From Cyclina sinensis (Eukaryota > Mollusca > Bivalvia > Venerida > Veneridae), in contig JAAONU010000001.1 of NCBI GenBank assembly GCA_012932295.1, positions 25,582,550 through 25,646,549 of the forward strand: a DNA stretch of 64,000 nucleotides. Direction: 5' to 3'. Within the stretch, counting starts at the first letter, position 1. Every line of letters begins with the position of its first letter. Positions 1-14,700 of this stretch are shown one piece after another. The notes under the pieces were generated by a model. The model did not search any database. It saw only the letters and a list, made by a program, of their open reading frames with translations, and had not been told where the DNA came from. The position numbers and the translations under genes were made by a program.

Positions 1-1275
1 TATTGCCCTTTGTTAGAATTTACTTAATATTGCTTCTGTGGGCAACTCCTCCTACAGTTCTCATAAGATGTCACCGGACTTTCATAGAATGATCATTATC
101 AAGTGGCACAGTGCATTTTTTCAGGCTTTGGCGATTTGATAATTTTGGCATATTTATTGACCTTTGTTTAATTTTACTTTTTATTGCTTCTGTGCACAAC
201 TCCTACATTTCTCATGCAATTTTCACGAATCTCTCAGAATGATCATTATTAAGTACTGCAGTACATATACCGGTACTCAGGATTTGGCGATTTGATAATT
301 TTTGGCATATTTATTGACCTTTGTTTAATTTTACTTTTTATTGCTTCTGTACTCAACTCCTACATTTCTCATGCAATTTTCACGAATCTCTCAGAATGAT
401 CATTATAAAGTACTGCAGTACATATACCGGTACTCAGGATTTTGCGATTTGATAATTTTTGGCATATTTATTGTCCTTTGTTTAATTTTACTTAATATTG
501 CTTCTGTACTCAACTCCTACATTTCTCATGCAATTTTCACGAATCTCTCAGAATGATCATTATTAAGTACTGCAGTACATATACCGGTACTCAGGATTTG
601 GCGATTTGATAATTTTTGGCATATTATTGTCCTTTGTTTAATTTTACTTAATATTGCTTCTGTACTCAACTCCTACATTTCTCATGCAATTTTCACGAAT
701 CTCTCAGAATGATCATTATAAAGTACTGCAGTACATATACCGGTACTCAGGATTTGGCGATTTGATAATTTTTGGCATATTTATTGACCTTTGTTTAATT
801 TTACTTTTTATTGCTTCTGTACACAACTCCTACATTTCTCATGCAATTTTCACGAATCTCTCAGAATGATCATTATAAAGTACTGCAGTACATATACCGG
901 TACTCAGGATTTTGCGATTTGATAATTTTTGGCATATTTATTGTCCTTTGTTTAATTTTACTTAATATTGCTTCTGTACTCAACTCCTACATTTCTCATG
1001 CAATTTTCACGAATCTCTCAGAATGATCATTATTAAGTACTGCAGTACACATACCGGTACTCAGGATTTGGCGATTTGATAATTTTTGGCATATTATTGT
1101 CCTTTGTTTAATTTTACTTAATATTGCTTCTGTACTCAACTCCTACATTTCTCATGCAATTTTCACGAATCTCTCAGAATGATCATTATTAAGTGCTGCA
1201 GTACATATACCGGTACTCAGGATTTTGCAATTTGATCATTTTTGGTGGTTATTGTCCTTTGTTTAATTTTACTTA
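1..1275. repeat. 157-bp tandem array (about 8 copies)
   Basis: A unit of about 157 bp repeats head to tail. Each unit has the core TGCAATTTTCACGAATCTCT, then the short palindrome GTACTGCAGTAC, then ATACCGGTACTCAGGATTT. Copies differ by a few bases and the first is the most diverged. The array runs off the left edge. Open frames of 71 codons recur in it only because the unit recurs; they are not genes. A diverged part-unit reappears at about 1631-1700, after an inserted element. Confidence 0.93.
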
Positions 1276-1630
1276 AAGAGGCTGTACTCCAGATTTGACA
1301 TAAAAAAATTTTTTCATAAATTATATATTTAGATGCCGTGAGATTATAACAACATAATATTTTACTTCAAAACTGATTATAAAAGTCAAAATAGAATAAA
1401 AAAAATATTTTTGCTCCAGCCTGATTTGAACTCTGGACCCTCATGTTTACAAAATATTTCCAACGCTTTTACTGTCACCACCATCGCCGCATGTGATATT
1501 ACAGATATTTACTTTAAATCTTATACGATATAGTTATACCGTCGCGTTACGGTATAGCACTTTGAAAGGGAAAAAATCAATTTATAATGTAATTATTTGA
1601 CTTATTTTTTGTCAGTAGGTTATTTTTTAC
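1276..1630 (-). mobile_element. MITE-like element with tRNA-like internal domain, copy 1
   Basis: This block splits the 157-bp array: array sequence ends near 1275 and resumes near 1631. Its left end, AGAGGCTGTACTCCAGAT, is the approximate inverse of the right end of a second copy near 50285-50308, which suggests terminal inverted repeats. On the minus strand the interior reads like a tRNA-derived SINE: a TGGTGACAGT...AGCGTTGG A-box-like part and a GAGTTCAAATC B-box-like part. A hairpin TATACCGT-CGCGTT-ACGGTATA lies near 1535-1560. No coding capacity. The right end looks truncated. Confidence 0.7.
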
Positions 1631-1700
1631 ATTGATCATTTTGATGGTTATTGTCCTTTGTTTAAATTTACTTAATATTGCTTCTGTGCACAACTCCTGG
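1631..1700. repeat. Resumed part-unit of the 157-bp array
   Basis: The stretch around GTTATTGTCCTTTGTTTAA followed by CTTAATATTGCTTCTGTGCA matches the array unit of 1-1275. It shows that the array once continued and was interrupted. Confidence 0.75.
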
Positions 1701-2660
1701 AATTTTGTAATTGAACTATATTTTTGCCTATGGTGTTCAACTGGAGCATAAAATCAAAAAGTTAAAAGTTGAGAAACTGTTTTGAAACACTTTTTCTGTA
1801 AAAGACGTGGTGACCTTGTAACAAACTTTTGAAACAACTGATTTTACCAGCCATGCAGATAGGTAAAGGACATAATTATAATAGTCTTACCCCTGGATGT
1901 ATGGGTACTTAAGCACTTCACAAACTGCAAAATTTTTTAGACTTGTGTTGCGTGTAACTACAAGGTAACATCAAGTTGTAAGTCACCATGACTTTGACCA
2001 TTGCAATGTTTCAGGGGCACAGACACATATAATAACACGTATAATATGTTGGTTGTAAAAAGCTATTGTAATGCCATTTTAATCAAACAGATTAATCAAT
2101 AGTTCTTAATGATGAAATTCATTGTTATGGTTTAGCATTTTTACAGTTGAAACATGTGTCAGTGAAGATCATTGCCTTTTGAAAATGTATTTCTCATATT
2201 AATTAAGTTAAATATTTCTTTCATTTGCAGTGAAGATAATCTATTTGCCAAGATCTGATTGGCATGGACAAAAATTTGTCCTAATTTCCTCTGTTATTCC
2301 CAAAGTGAATGCTTGTATTTTTAGTTAAGACACACCGTGTCTTGATTAATTTCGCAATTTTTACAGTAAAATTAGACTGATAATATTAAGAATAGGGGGA
2401 TTGTGGGATAGTTCTAGAAAATGTTTTAGCAGAACTATACTGCCACTAATAAATTCTCGACTTAAAATTCGGAAGAGTGGAAAGAGTTAAAATGAAAAAG
2501 AAACTAAAATTAAAATGAATTCATAACATTTCAGAATGATTGCTTGTAAGATTTTTTCTCTTTTTTTTGTAAAAGAAATGTTTTAAGAATCTAGAAATAT
2601 GCTGTAATTAAAAAAACTGAAATCCTCCATTTTAGCTAATTTGGCATTTATATATTTCAG
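1701..2660. other. Probable intron of the EFA6/PSD-like gene, no gene seen
   Basis: AT-rich sequence without a convincing exon. It ends in the acceptor TATATTTCAG just before the first recognisable EFA6 exon. Confidence 0.6.
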
Positions 2661-5600
2661 GTGCCTGACCCGAGTCAGACCACAGAGTACAAGAAAGGAT
2701 ACATAATGAGAAAATGCTGTAATGATCCAGATGGCAGGAAAAGTATTAGTTCTTATATGTCTTTTAATTGGAAGACTAATTTTGTCTACAGCTGTGGCAT
2801 TTATTGGCTAGTAACATTAATTTGCAGATTTTCAAAATTTATTGTCAGAAGTAAAGAATAAATTGTGTGTATGAACACCACACCAACAAGGACAAATACT
2901 GGTAAATTGTGCCACAGTGGTAGATCTTTATATGAAATAAATACAGTTTTTTAAGTAAGTTAAAGTGAAAACATATTACTTGTTCGAAAACAGCCTTTTG
3001 TAGATAGTTGCATAGATTGATGTCTTCATATTTTATACTTTATTGAAGTTTCCTCTTGAATTTGTAGCTGTAATTACAATCTTCTATTCTGAGGTCTTTG
3101 AAAAAAACAACTAAAAAAACGAACAAAAACTTTAAATATTTATACCATTAATTAAAATGATGCACTGGCTTAAAGGTCAGGAAGTGCAATATGCTATAAC
3201 TGAAGAATCCTGCAGTTATAGCATGACTGGATATACCGGCTGAGTATATGTGAAATATACATAGAAAAAGAACAAAGAAAATAGTGGTTCAATGTAATAT
3301 AGCAGCCTCTCATAATCACTAGTTCAAACCTTACTCTTGGGTCAGCATTTTTTGTAAGAAGGCATTGTCTTTATCATCTGTGTGTGCTTAACATTAAACA
3401 TTCTTGTATTGGGTATTTATTATGTGAATGATTGAATGTAGAATCTTTTTTCAAAATTAAATTACTGAATTTAATTGAATGTAATTTCTGAAATTATTAA
3501 AAAGTGATAGGTTGAATGTGTAACAAGCTTTTATAATTACGTATCTTTTGTGAGTGGCAATATAATGTGATTCATCTGGTAGAGCTATTTTTATTCTGTA
3601 CAGTGATATTACGATTTCAGCTGCTGTTGGAAAGCGAAGTTGGAAGATGTTTTATGTTGTGTTAAGAGACATGATCCTGTATCTGTACAAGGATGAACAA
3701 GCATTGAAGAAATCAGCCAATACAGGATCTCACAATGCCATACGTGTGCACCATTGTTTAGCCTCAAAGGCATCAGACTACACAAAAAAGCAGCACGTGT
3801 TTCGCTTACAGACTTCTGATTGGGCAGAGTATTTATTTCAAACTTCGAACACTAAAGAGTGCCAAGAATGGATTGATACGTTAAATTTTGTAGCAGCAAG
3901 CTTGTCTGCACCACCATTACCAGGAGCTGTTGGCTCACAAAGGAAGTTTCAGCGACCTCTGTTACCAGCTACTTATACTCGTCTTAATTTGGTAAGTAGT
4001 TTCCAGTGTTAAAGATTCAGTCTCATACGACATGCGGTACGTGGCAGAATTTATGGGAATACTTTGATACAAGTGAACAAGATGTTTATGAAGAAGTTAG
4101 ACTTTTGCTGGTATTTTTAAGTACATTTTTTTCCCCACTGAATAGGTATTTACGTTAAATGTTCTCAAGATATTGCGCTACCTTGTGCCATTAGTATCTC
4201 AGCCTTATAGTATCAGCTATTATTTATTGCATAATGGAGTCAAGTTTATAGTACGCCCGGCTTTGTTTGATGAAATTAGATGTAAACATACTATTATTTA
4301 TAAATGAAATTGATATTTAATTCATACTATGTTTGCAAGTTAGAGTGGAGCTGTCATGCATATTTTACATACTCCTTAGATGCATTTTCTCCAAATAATT
4401 ATATTGTTGCAGACTTGGACCAGAAGCACTGTAAATTAGATTTGTGCTCATTTGTGTTCTCAGATTGTTCCCAGCTAGAGTGAATGCCCTTCTTGTTAAT
4501 TATTATGTGCTTTTTTTGTTTCAAATCTCATTTTAATTTTTTAATCAAAAACCTCCTTATTACTTCATGGAGAGGATGTCTTCCTTTTCTGGTGAATTTT
4601 GCATCTTATGCTTATAACTTGATTTAAACTGGTGAGTTTATTAAGTCAACACACAGCTGAGCTTTTAGCTTGTGACCTTGAACTTTTTCTTTTATAATCT
4701 GGTAATACAAGTAAGGTGAAATTTGAAGCTAGAGAGACAGAGACAGAGATATAATATTGAGTGAAAATGATGTGGAGGCATTTTACAATATGAGATAACC
4801 TTGACAATCTCTTGTTATCGCCGTTCCTGAACGGCGATATATACAATTAACAAGATTTGAACAGTTTTGCCTGTACACCGCCTGCCTTTAGCCAATCAAA
4901 GCAAAGCATTTCATATCACATGATAACAAAATGGACGTCAAAATTCTTCTGCAAGGGGTGCGAAATGGACTCGCCCAACCGCCATGTTTGTCGGGTTACT
5001 TATTCTTACAACTGAAAAATACCATCATGAATGTACGATCTCAGTACCAGTCTTCAGGCTCGTGTAGGATAAACACAGGATAATCGCAATATTTTTTGCT
5101 ACATGTCATTTTTAACTAGAGAATGTAGTCGAAATAAGAGTATGGTTTGTTTGTTTTTTTCCAAAACTTGCACTTAAAGAAAAAAATAAATGTTTGCTTC
5201 CGGCCGGTTCTAATCAGGATACAAACTCCGCAGGGGTTACTTCCCCTGATTAGTACAGTAAAAGTTTAACCGGTGCGAGGAGTTTGATCAGGATTTTTAT
5301 ATATGCTTCATTAGGGTTAGGGCGATATCGTATTTTTTATTTAAAATTTATTCTGTTAAAATTGTACATATAATATTCTTATGGTATTGAAGAACTGTAT
5401 CTAGCTTTTGTTTAGTATACATTTTTACTAATAAATAAAGTTAAAAAACTAAGCAAATAGTCAATTAATTAAGCGTAGACTGGTTTACAACAAAGCAATA
5501 TTTACAAGGTTTAAATGCTGCAAATTTTAACATGATGTATAAAATTATCGGGATGTTTTTCATTAAGAAGCCAAATCGTCCGCTTTCAAAAATAGTCCAG

Positions 5601-8600
5601 CTACAATAAAAATTACAATGTATATTTAATCTACTTTATAATTTCTGTGTGAAAATTATCAAATATAACTTCGCTTTTCAGTGCAAAGCATGTTGTAAGA
5701 TTATCAAATTAATGAATGAAGAACATGAAATACATTCATCTATGGATAAGACGAAATGCATGGCTGAACGGCGATTTCAAGCATTTTTGGAAATGCTAAT
5801 ACTTGTTTCTTCATTGTAATGCTGTGGTTTTCTATTGACTAATAGCCTTTGGAAATTTGTTTCAATATGTCCATAGAAGTCTCAAGACTTAGAAAGAGGT
5901 TAAATAATTGTCTGGACATGGACTGAAGGACATGCTCGACTTGGCTGTAAGTGATATAATAAAAAACTGGTCAGACCCCTGGAAACAGTAAACAGATACA
6001 CATGTATGCATCTCTGATGCATAAAAGGTTAACGCTGTTAGCAGTATGCAGAATTTAAAGGTAATAAAAGATTTCTGTGGTGGTTAAAATCCTTGTTTTG
6101 GATCCATTTACTTCTGAACTCTTTAAAATTACCACAATTATTCTCTATTGTTTGTTTTACAAGCTTGCATCCATAACAGAAAGATGTTATATACAGAAAA
6201 AGACCACCTTTAGGTGGGATTCAAACTCACACCCACTGGGTCATGAGTAACATGAAAGATCACCGAGCCAATGAATCAGTTCACTTATACAGTTGTGAGA
6301 GTTTGAAGATATGCTATTCAAAGCAGGGATGTAGAAGACCGTAGCATCAGTTTGTGCAAAATGTTTTAAGAACTAAAGGAAATGGTCATTTGCCTCGTTT
6401 ATTGCAAGTTAAAATCATTTGATTTTGTTACAGACTAGTGCATACCTTCCTATAATTGTATAAATACAATAGAGTGTTGGCCTTTCAATGTGCTAAGATC
6501 GGATTTCGAATCCCTGGGTCCTCTGGGTTGTGTATTCTAAGATGCATTGCATCTTTCTGTCATGGACTTCCTTGTTCATAAGAATTGAAAGAATAAAAGT
6601 GTATTTAGACAGATGAGTTAATACCCAGATATTTTTTTGTCATAATCATCTTTTTTCAGGGTTTGTTTCATTATCACCATTTTTATCATCATAATTATCA
6701 CAGATTTCATATCTGTATTATCACTGCTTTTCCTACTTACTTCTCTTGACATGGTCAGCTTTACTGAACTGAAATTCTTATGTTTACATTCCATGGAATT
6801 CATATTTTCCCCAATTACATTAGTTCAGATTTAGATGTAAGTAATTTGTACTAATATGATATGTCAAAATGTAAAAATATCATTACAGCAAGACCAGTTA
6901 CGTAGTATAGAAGAAAGACTTGCACAGACAGAGCTGGAGCTTCAAGAACACAGGCAGTTCCCACCAGAGAAAGGTTCCAAGTCCAGCGTCATCCAACACT
7001 TCCTTGAGAAAGAAAATTACCTTAGTTTTGAGGTATTTTATTTCACTTGAGTACTGTGATAAGGTTCATTTAATTAATGAAATCCATGGTATTACCATGG
7101 AAAATATTGCAACAGTTTTTTGTTAGTGATTAGTAAATGCTTATAGGAGAATGATGATTTGTTGAGTGTTGAATTTGAAATAGACTTTCTAATTTTGAAG
7201 TTGCTGGTTCCAGTCCTACCGGGAGTGAAATTCTCCAGTGACTCCCCACAACATGAGTACTTGTTTGAAACAAGAGAACAGTCATTAAGGCAGATTTGTT
7301 TTAGTTGCAAAAACTTGTTTCTTGATTGATGTAACATAAGTATATTTAAGCTAATCTTATTTCTGACCCTTCAGTCTTCCTGATTGAACTGCTGTGATAA
7401 TGCATTCAACTTGAAACTGAAGAAAAACCCACAAGCTAAACAAAAATACAGTCATCATTTAAAAATATGAAATAACACACCCATTGTCAGGCTTAAAAAG
7501 TATTTGAGATGATTTTTGAATTAAATTATATTATTCTCGCATGTAAAATAATATAAAAGAGAAGTAGAATCATAGAAGTCTATTCAGTGTGTAGTCAACT
7601 ATTTTCACATCTAATCTCAGGCTGGTCGGCTTAAGACATACGTGTACCTACTACAGTCCCGACTCACGTCACATCCTGAGTTGGAGCCATCATTGGTAGA
7701 AACAACTATTGGTGAAGACGAAGAGGGCTTCAAGGGAGTTAGTCCAGTTGTACATACATTTACATCACCAGCTCAGAAAAAAGTGGGGGCTCAACACAGC
7801 ATTTCAGATAGGTACAGTTATAGGGCGGCTATATTCCAGGCTGACAGACTAGATCTAGATTTGATATAAAAACAGGGTCTATATTCTGTAAATCTCATTT
7901 GTTCCGAATCTCCTGTCTCGGCAGTAACTAGTGACTTAATGGTATTTGTTCACATGTTTGATGCACATTCTGTGGATATATCCCTGCAAAGATTTAAAAC
8001 AAAAATAATTTGAATTTCTTCTAGAGAAAAAAAAAGGGAACTGCTGATTTGTGTTGTTAAGTCAGCACAGACTGTGTAATAAGTTGTAGAGAAAGAAAAT
8101 TAATATTTTTATGCATAAACATACTAATAAGAATTCTGTTATTTTATTCTTCGATGTTATAAAAAGTAGTCTCATTTTATTCCATTTTTAATTCAAAATC
8201 AGTATACACATATTAGCACTACCCCTGGTTACAAAGATCTCTGACACAAGTCTAGAGTCGGTGTGATATCAGTATGCATCATTACATTCTAGTCAGTTCA
8301 TTGGATTGCGAGAAATGTACCACTGTCATATACAGTTATGATTGGTTAATGTGTTGAACTTACGACGGTCATGATCAAAATGTGTTGACAATCATGCTTT
8401 ATTTTGAAAGCACCCCTAGTACTGGTCATTTTAGGGTGAAAAGTGGACCGTGAAACATTTGTGTTCATTAGAAAACACGACTTCTTCTGGGTCATTAAAA
8501 ATGTACAACTTATTAGGTCTCAGCTGGTTGCTAACCGGCAGTGACGGGAAATAAACTGTCTGCTTTATTTATTTGCATATGCTTAATCATAGTCAGACAA

Positions 8601-8714
8601 TTAAACTTTGCTGTCACTTCTTTATGTGCATTTTTTTGTTGCTTTTTATACATGTATGTGACAATGTACTTTTACATACATTTGTTTTACATGACAATGT
8701 GATGTTTCTCCATC

Positions 8715-8755
<41 letters not shown>

Positions 8756-11700
8756 AATCCTGACTCAATTAGTCATGTGATGTCACATTTTATTTTGTGT
8801 TTATTAAATATCCATATCAGATCCACATTAACTTCCAGCTTCAAATATTGACTGTTATGTTGGTATTAGTAACAGTGAGTCTTTTATTGAACTTGGTACT
8901 CACAGCTCATCCTTCAAATAAAACAGAAATGAAATTCATAGCTTGTTAAGCAGTTGAAACAAAATAAATTCAATAGCTCAAGCAACTTGTGAAACAAGTT
9001 AACCACAAAATTGTATGTCATTTTCCAGTACATTATATGTCCATTTTCTGCATTGATTTTGTAAAACAATGTTACAGTATTTTTTAGCTCATGAATTCTT
9101 GAAATCCACTAGGTCACAGGGAGGTAACTCTTGTGGACTTCTATTCTTAGCTGGTCTTAAATCTGTTTCTTCTGAAATGCTTGATGGCATTTATGATTTT
9201 AGAGTTAAATACAAAACTAGATTATCTGCTTATATTGTTTTAGACGATGTTGGTGTTTAGTGTTGGCTATGGCTTCAGTTTGCATTACTAGTGTATAAAA
9301 TTTTGTCACATTACTTCAGATATTTCATACACTGAGATTGTTTTTGTAAAGAAATACCTCTGATATAGGTAAAAGTTGAATTTGATTTTAGACTTTCCAG
9401 TAAGGGAAGGTAAATCCTACTTGATTAAGTCTACAAGATTTGCCTCCTGTGGGATCTTGACTTGAAGTGCTATTTATACTACAGTTCAACTTGCTTTGCT
9501 TACAAATTATATATGACTTTTTCCTGTCATATACTAAATTATAAACTAATTTATGGAAGTGATCTTCTGTTCATACCTGATTTAGCTTTTGCAAATGATT
9601 ACTGTTCAGTTTTCTCAATTTTTCAGGCCAACACTCCTGTATTCGTAACTTTATATACCATAATGCTATATTTTTTATAATTAAATATATTTTGAAAGAG
9701 GAAGTGTCTGATTTCCAAGAATACACTGTTAATCATTGCATAATGTATTTTTAGGGTGGGTGGTGGTGGGGATGCCTCAGACTGTGATTTCAATATTTTA
9801 CACAAAGTGATTAGCTTCTTTCTGGTTCTCTGGCATTGCATTTAGTTGAACATTTTTAAGGGATGAAAACATTCTCTGTAACACAGTCAAGTGCTAAATT
9901 TGTACAGTAATATGTAATATACATGTAACTTAGTTTCACACCGTATACATGTATGTGATAATGTCCCACATATCAGTGTAGAGTCATGTACAAACACCCA
10001 ATGCCTGTGCCATCATATATATATATAACCGTACTACCACACTTCTTATACATGTACAATGTAATACTACACCACCCACATTGTTAGTGGTTGTTTGCCA
10101 AAATTATCTGCCCCTTGTTATTTTCACAGAAAATCTTGTACAGAACTTGTAATAAAAAATTGGTCATTACTTTCCAAAAACATGTGTTATGTAAAGTATA
10201 TTTTAATAATTAAGATTTATTACATGATATAATTTAAATTAAATTGCTTGATGAATTAAGATTAAGTAGTCACTATCAAATTGATAGAATTGTTTTTTGT
10301 GGGATGACATCAAACAACAAAAACAGTATGATTTTTGCTTTTGTATTTTTATTCTACAGTCATACTTAAACTGGGGAATAAAAGAAATTATATATGAAAT
10401 TACATCATCACAGCATGAATGTCTAGGCATTTTTACATTCATTTTGCATTCAGATGTTTTGATGAAAATTTCTGATTATAATTTGTTTGTTTTATTTATG
10501 TAATGCTGTATCTTTTGTTTGTTTTTGCTTTGCTTCAAGTTTAATAGAGTATATAGTAAAATTACAGGGTAAAGCTAAAAAATCTCAACTCATAACTTTC
10601 TGTTACAGGTTGCACAGTACTATTTTTATTTAAAATTATTTAGTTAATGGTGGCCAAGTGCTATACTAGGGTAAGTTGGTATGAGTGTAACAGTAATTGG
10701 GTGTTGGAGATGGAAAATGATTTATTTAGATGGGTTTTATGCTGCTGAACTTTTGGGCTTAGACAAAACATAGTGGAAGTATAAGGACTTGTTAATTTTC
10801 ATTGAAGAATATTTATTATAAAAACAGTCATTAAGTGATTATGTTAATTTCATGATCTTAGGAAATATTGTGTTAAGTTCCTTAAAATATATTCTAAGAG
10901 ATCTACTGACATGTTAGTGTGTGTTAGTACTGTCTCAAAACAAAACCTTTGTAGAAGAATAGTTTGCTGTTATTTTGTCTCAAAAGTAGGTGCTCTTTGT
11001 AAGACACTGCAGTATATATTACAGTAACATGAGAGACAGAGGACCACTGGCAGTTTTACCAATTTATGAAAGCAGCTAAAGTCAAAACATAAGTAGCAAA
11101 AGTCCTGTTCATTTTTTCATTAAATTGCATCTTTTCTTTTTGTTCTTATAAGAAGTACTGAAGGAATGAAGAACGTTTTCATAGTACTCTGTAATTTCAT
11201 CAGAATTTGTTCAATTACGTTTCGATCTTACATGTATATATTGTTCTAAATAACTTTGGTAGAAATCATTGATAAAAGTGTTTATACGAGTGGGGTATTA
11301 AAAACAGAAATGTGTAAATAATTATATTACTAGAGGGTAAGAATGTAAATAAACAGATTAGAAAAAGACTGAATAGGGCAAAGTTAGTTTGTTTGTCCCA
11401 AGTGTAAAAAAAAACAACATAAAATAAACACCAGATAAACAGATTTTGATAGATCAGCTATTGTTGTTTCAGTTTATATTGTAGATAAAATCCAGTCAGA
11501 GAGCTGTGACTCGCATTTTTTACTGTTTCATTTTAATTTACATTCAAATGAACTTGAATATATACTGCATTTATGTAGCATGCATCTCCAAAACTGTGTT
11601 AACTTACTGTTAATGTGAAATAAGAGATGTTACACTTCCTGTGATTGGTCAGATTTTTCATTTGTAGTGATTGAAAGTTTTTAACTATTCAGCTACTCAT

Positions 11701-14700
11701 GATAGATGTTTTAGATATTCCAGATTTTTCAACAACAAAATCTTTTGTTTGTAATATGATGTGTATTGCCTCAAGTAATCAAATTATTAAGTCCAAAAAT
11801 TTCTGTTTTAGCATTTTGGTTAAAGCCACAATTAAACTTTCTTTAAGATGAGAAATACTGACAGTCCATAGTTCATGTCCAGAGGTTTAGTACAAAGAAT
11901 GTAATAATGTGATTTTGTACTTACTACTAGTTGCTTGTTTATTGCTGAAAGCAGGGTAAAAATTTAACCTGGGTAACCAACAACTTCCTATCAAAACATT
12001 TCATTCATTCTTAATTTTAATCTGGTGATAAAATATCAGTTTCTCGTTATATTATGAAATGCTTAGTTGCTAAAAGAAACCCAAGAGACATTTTCTAAAA
12101 GATAATTGATTCTAGTCACTATGTTGGACAACATAAGTGTTAGAATTATTGTATTTCTGTGTAACATTTATTTTCTAGTTTGAAATAGAGTTGTTTATAC
12201 TAACAGGTCAGAATGCAGAATTGAGTGTTACCCCACCTGTGATACACTAAGTACATTGGTGTGACCAATGGAAAGAAATGTTACTTGAAAGTCTGACTGG
12301 TAAGGCATATAACCTCTGCTGTGATTGGATGATTTTAAGAGTCTGATTCTTTTTCTTGCATTTCTTTTATTAAAACTAACATTCTTATTTGTGATGTGGA
12401 AAATCATAGAGTATTTGGGTGTTTCTGTTTAGAAGTAGATTAAGAAACTTGGAGTGTGCTGATAACTCACCCTCAGAATTTTTTAATTTACCCAAATACT
12501 TTTTAATTTGACAATGGCATGTCCAGAAATCTGTCTTCAAGTATAAGTTGATGTATCTGTGCCACTTGATTTTCTATATAACTGCATGTGAAGCACTGGA
12601 TAAAATAATGGAATATATTGTCATGCAGAAAAAATCTCTCCAGGGGTTTATTTTTTATCGTTTTGCTGAGTGAATATGCATTGCTTTTATTTGAACACTG
12701 CAGACATAGTTATTTTTCTTCTTAATTGTGTGTTCTGTTACTTGTTATGATGGATGAAATGTTTTGCAAATCAAGTTTAATTTCATCAGTTTTTATGTCA
12801 GGAGGTAAAACACAGGTAGAAAGGCACTGAAGTTTATAGATAAAAACTTCCATTAACCCTTAACCTGCTGGAACCGAAAGTGATTAGCCTTTGCCACCAG
12901 TATAGAGCCAGGCCAGCCTGCACATCCGTGCAGTCTGACCAGGCTCTATACTGTTGGTAGCTCCATTTTTGTATTTTGATATTGAAATCCCTTAAACTTT
13001 GAATGGACTGTTCCAAATTCAAAGCTGGGCAAATCCATTACAAAATTTCAGCATGTTCAGGGTTAAAATGAGATAATGCTTGAGGCTAAATAAGTTAAGT
13101 TCTGGATGAAGATTCTCACCTCAGCTTCAAATAACTGAACTCCTCAGACAAGAAAATATAGCATAAAACAAGCATATTTCTGTTGATGTTAAATGAAGTC
13201 CTCCTTCGCAAGAAATAAATGTATTTGTAGGATAATATATATAATAACATTTGATTTTTATGCTCCCCGAAGGGCGAGCATATAGTTGCCGCATTGTTCG
13301 TCCGTCCGTCATAATTTTGTCCGGAGTATAACGCAAAATTATGAGAGATATCAAGACCAAACTTCATAGGTAGTTAGATCTCATTAAGGAACAGTGCAGT
13401 GCACAAGAACCATAACTCTTGCGTTATTAATTTTTGAGTAATTGCCTTTTGAAATTTCTCATACTTATTTTTTGTCCGGGGCATATCTCACAAAGTATAA
13501 GAGATATTATCATAAAACTTTATTGGTAGATAGATCTCTATGAGGAGAAGTGCAGCGTGCAAGAACAGTAACTCTATTTTGCATAAATTAGGAGTTATTG
13601 CCCTTTGTTATTTTTCATACTTTAAAAAAAATACATATTAAACGATAGCTCTTTTGGAATTGGCATTTATTCGGGGAGCATCCATCGGTTCTACCGATTT
13701 CTTGTTCTTTAATGTGTTTGGATATTTTTTGATACTAGCTGTATTTCAGAATGGTTATAAACATTAAGTAAGTTTGTCTCAGCCAGACGTCGTGGCATAT
13801 TTTGAAACATTTAGTTTTATGTCAACAGTTACTGGTATAAGCATTTGTTTTTATTCATGTATAATATATATCTTTTGACTGTTTGTGTGTTGGGGTTTTC
13901 TGAACAAATCACAGATATTAATTCATGCTTAATACACATTTTTGATGTTTTATGTATTAAGATCTTGCATATTTCAGTTTTTGCCAGATATTACTTCTGA
14001 CATAAATATTACTTCTGACATAATGCTTCTATTCCTTTACTTTTCTTATACTATTTCACTCATATAAAAGTGCTTAAACATGTTTGAAAATACAGAAGTA
14101 TGTTAAAAAGAGTTTCTGTTTGGAGAGATAAACATACATTTCAACATGCTGAACTTTATACATAACACATTAAATTAATTCATGGTAGTTATAAAAAATA
14201 GACAACTGAAAAGAAAGACATTTTTTTACAAGTTATCTTAAATTTAAAAAAAAAATGTAGAAACTTTTAAAATAACTTAATACATCCTTAACCTATTTTT
14301 TTTTAACTCTCCTAAAGTGTAGATTTATAACGTTTTCTTGCATATTTGTTAGGTTGATGAGAAAATCTTATAGGCTGCATTTCTAGTTATGTTGTTTTTA
14401 TCATACATCTGGATGGAAGAGGTCTACATGATTTGCCCAGTTCTCAGATGCAAACAGAATGATACAGTGCTAGGAACCATATTGTACTGATGTGCCATAT
14501 TACTGCATAGCAGTTGCTGGAAAACGAAGTTATCACTGCAGCTACAGATAGCCTGCCTTTCAGAGAAATGAATATGTATTTTTCCTCACCAGATTTTCCT
14601 CACAGTTAAACTGTATAGATTCAGATACATTTTGATATATTCAAACGTATTTTGATATAAGGAGTAGTTTTTAAGTATTGCTTAAATGAATTTAAGTTGC

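Larger units (their letters stand above)
3992..6888. other. EFA6/PSD-like intron with SINE-like remnants
   Basis: No exon seen. Apart from the hairpin and SINE-like pieces listed separately, the sequence is plain and AT-rich. Confidence 0.6.

Noticed and set aside
341..1026. Three nearly identical 71-codon frames
   Set aside because: They are the same frame seen in successive 157-bp units of a non-coding tandem array.
8573..8851. 92-codon frame with a poly-Phe run
   Set aside because: It reads through a T homopolymer in a large intron.
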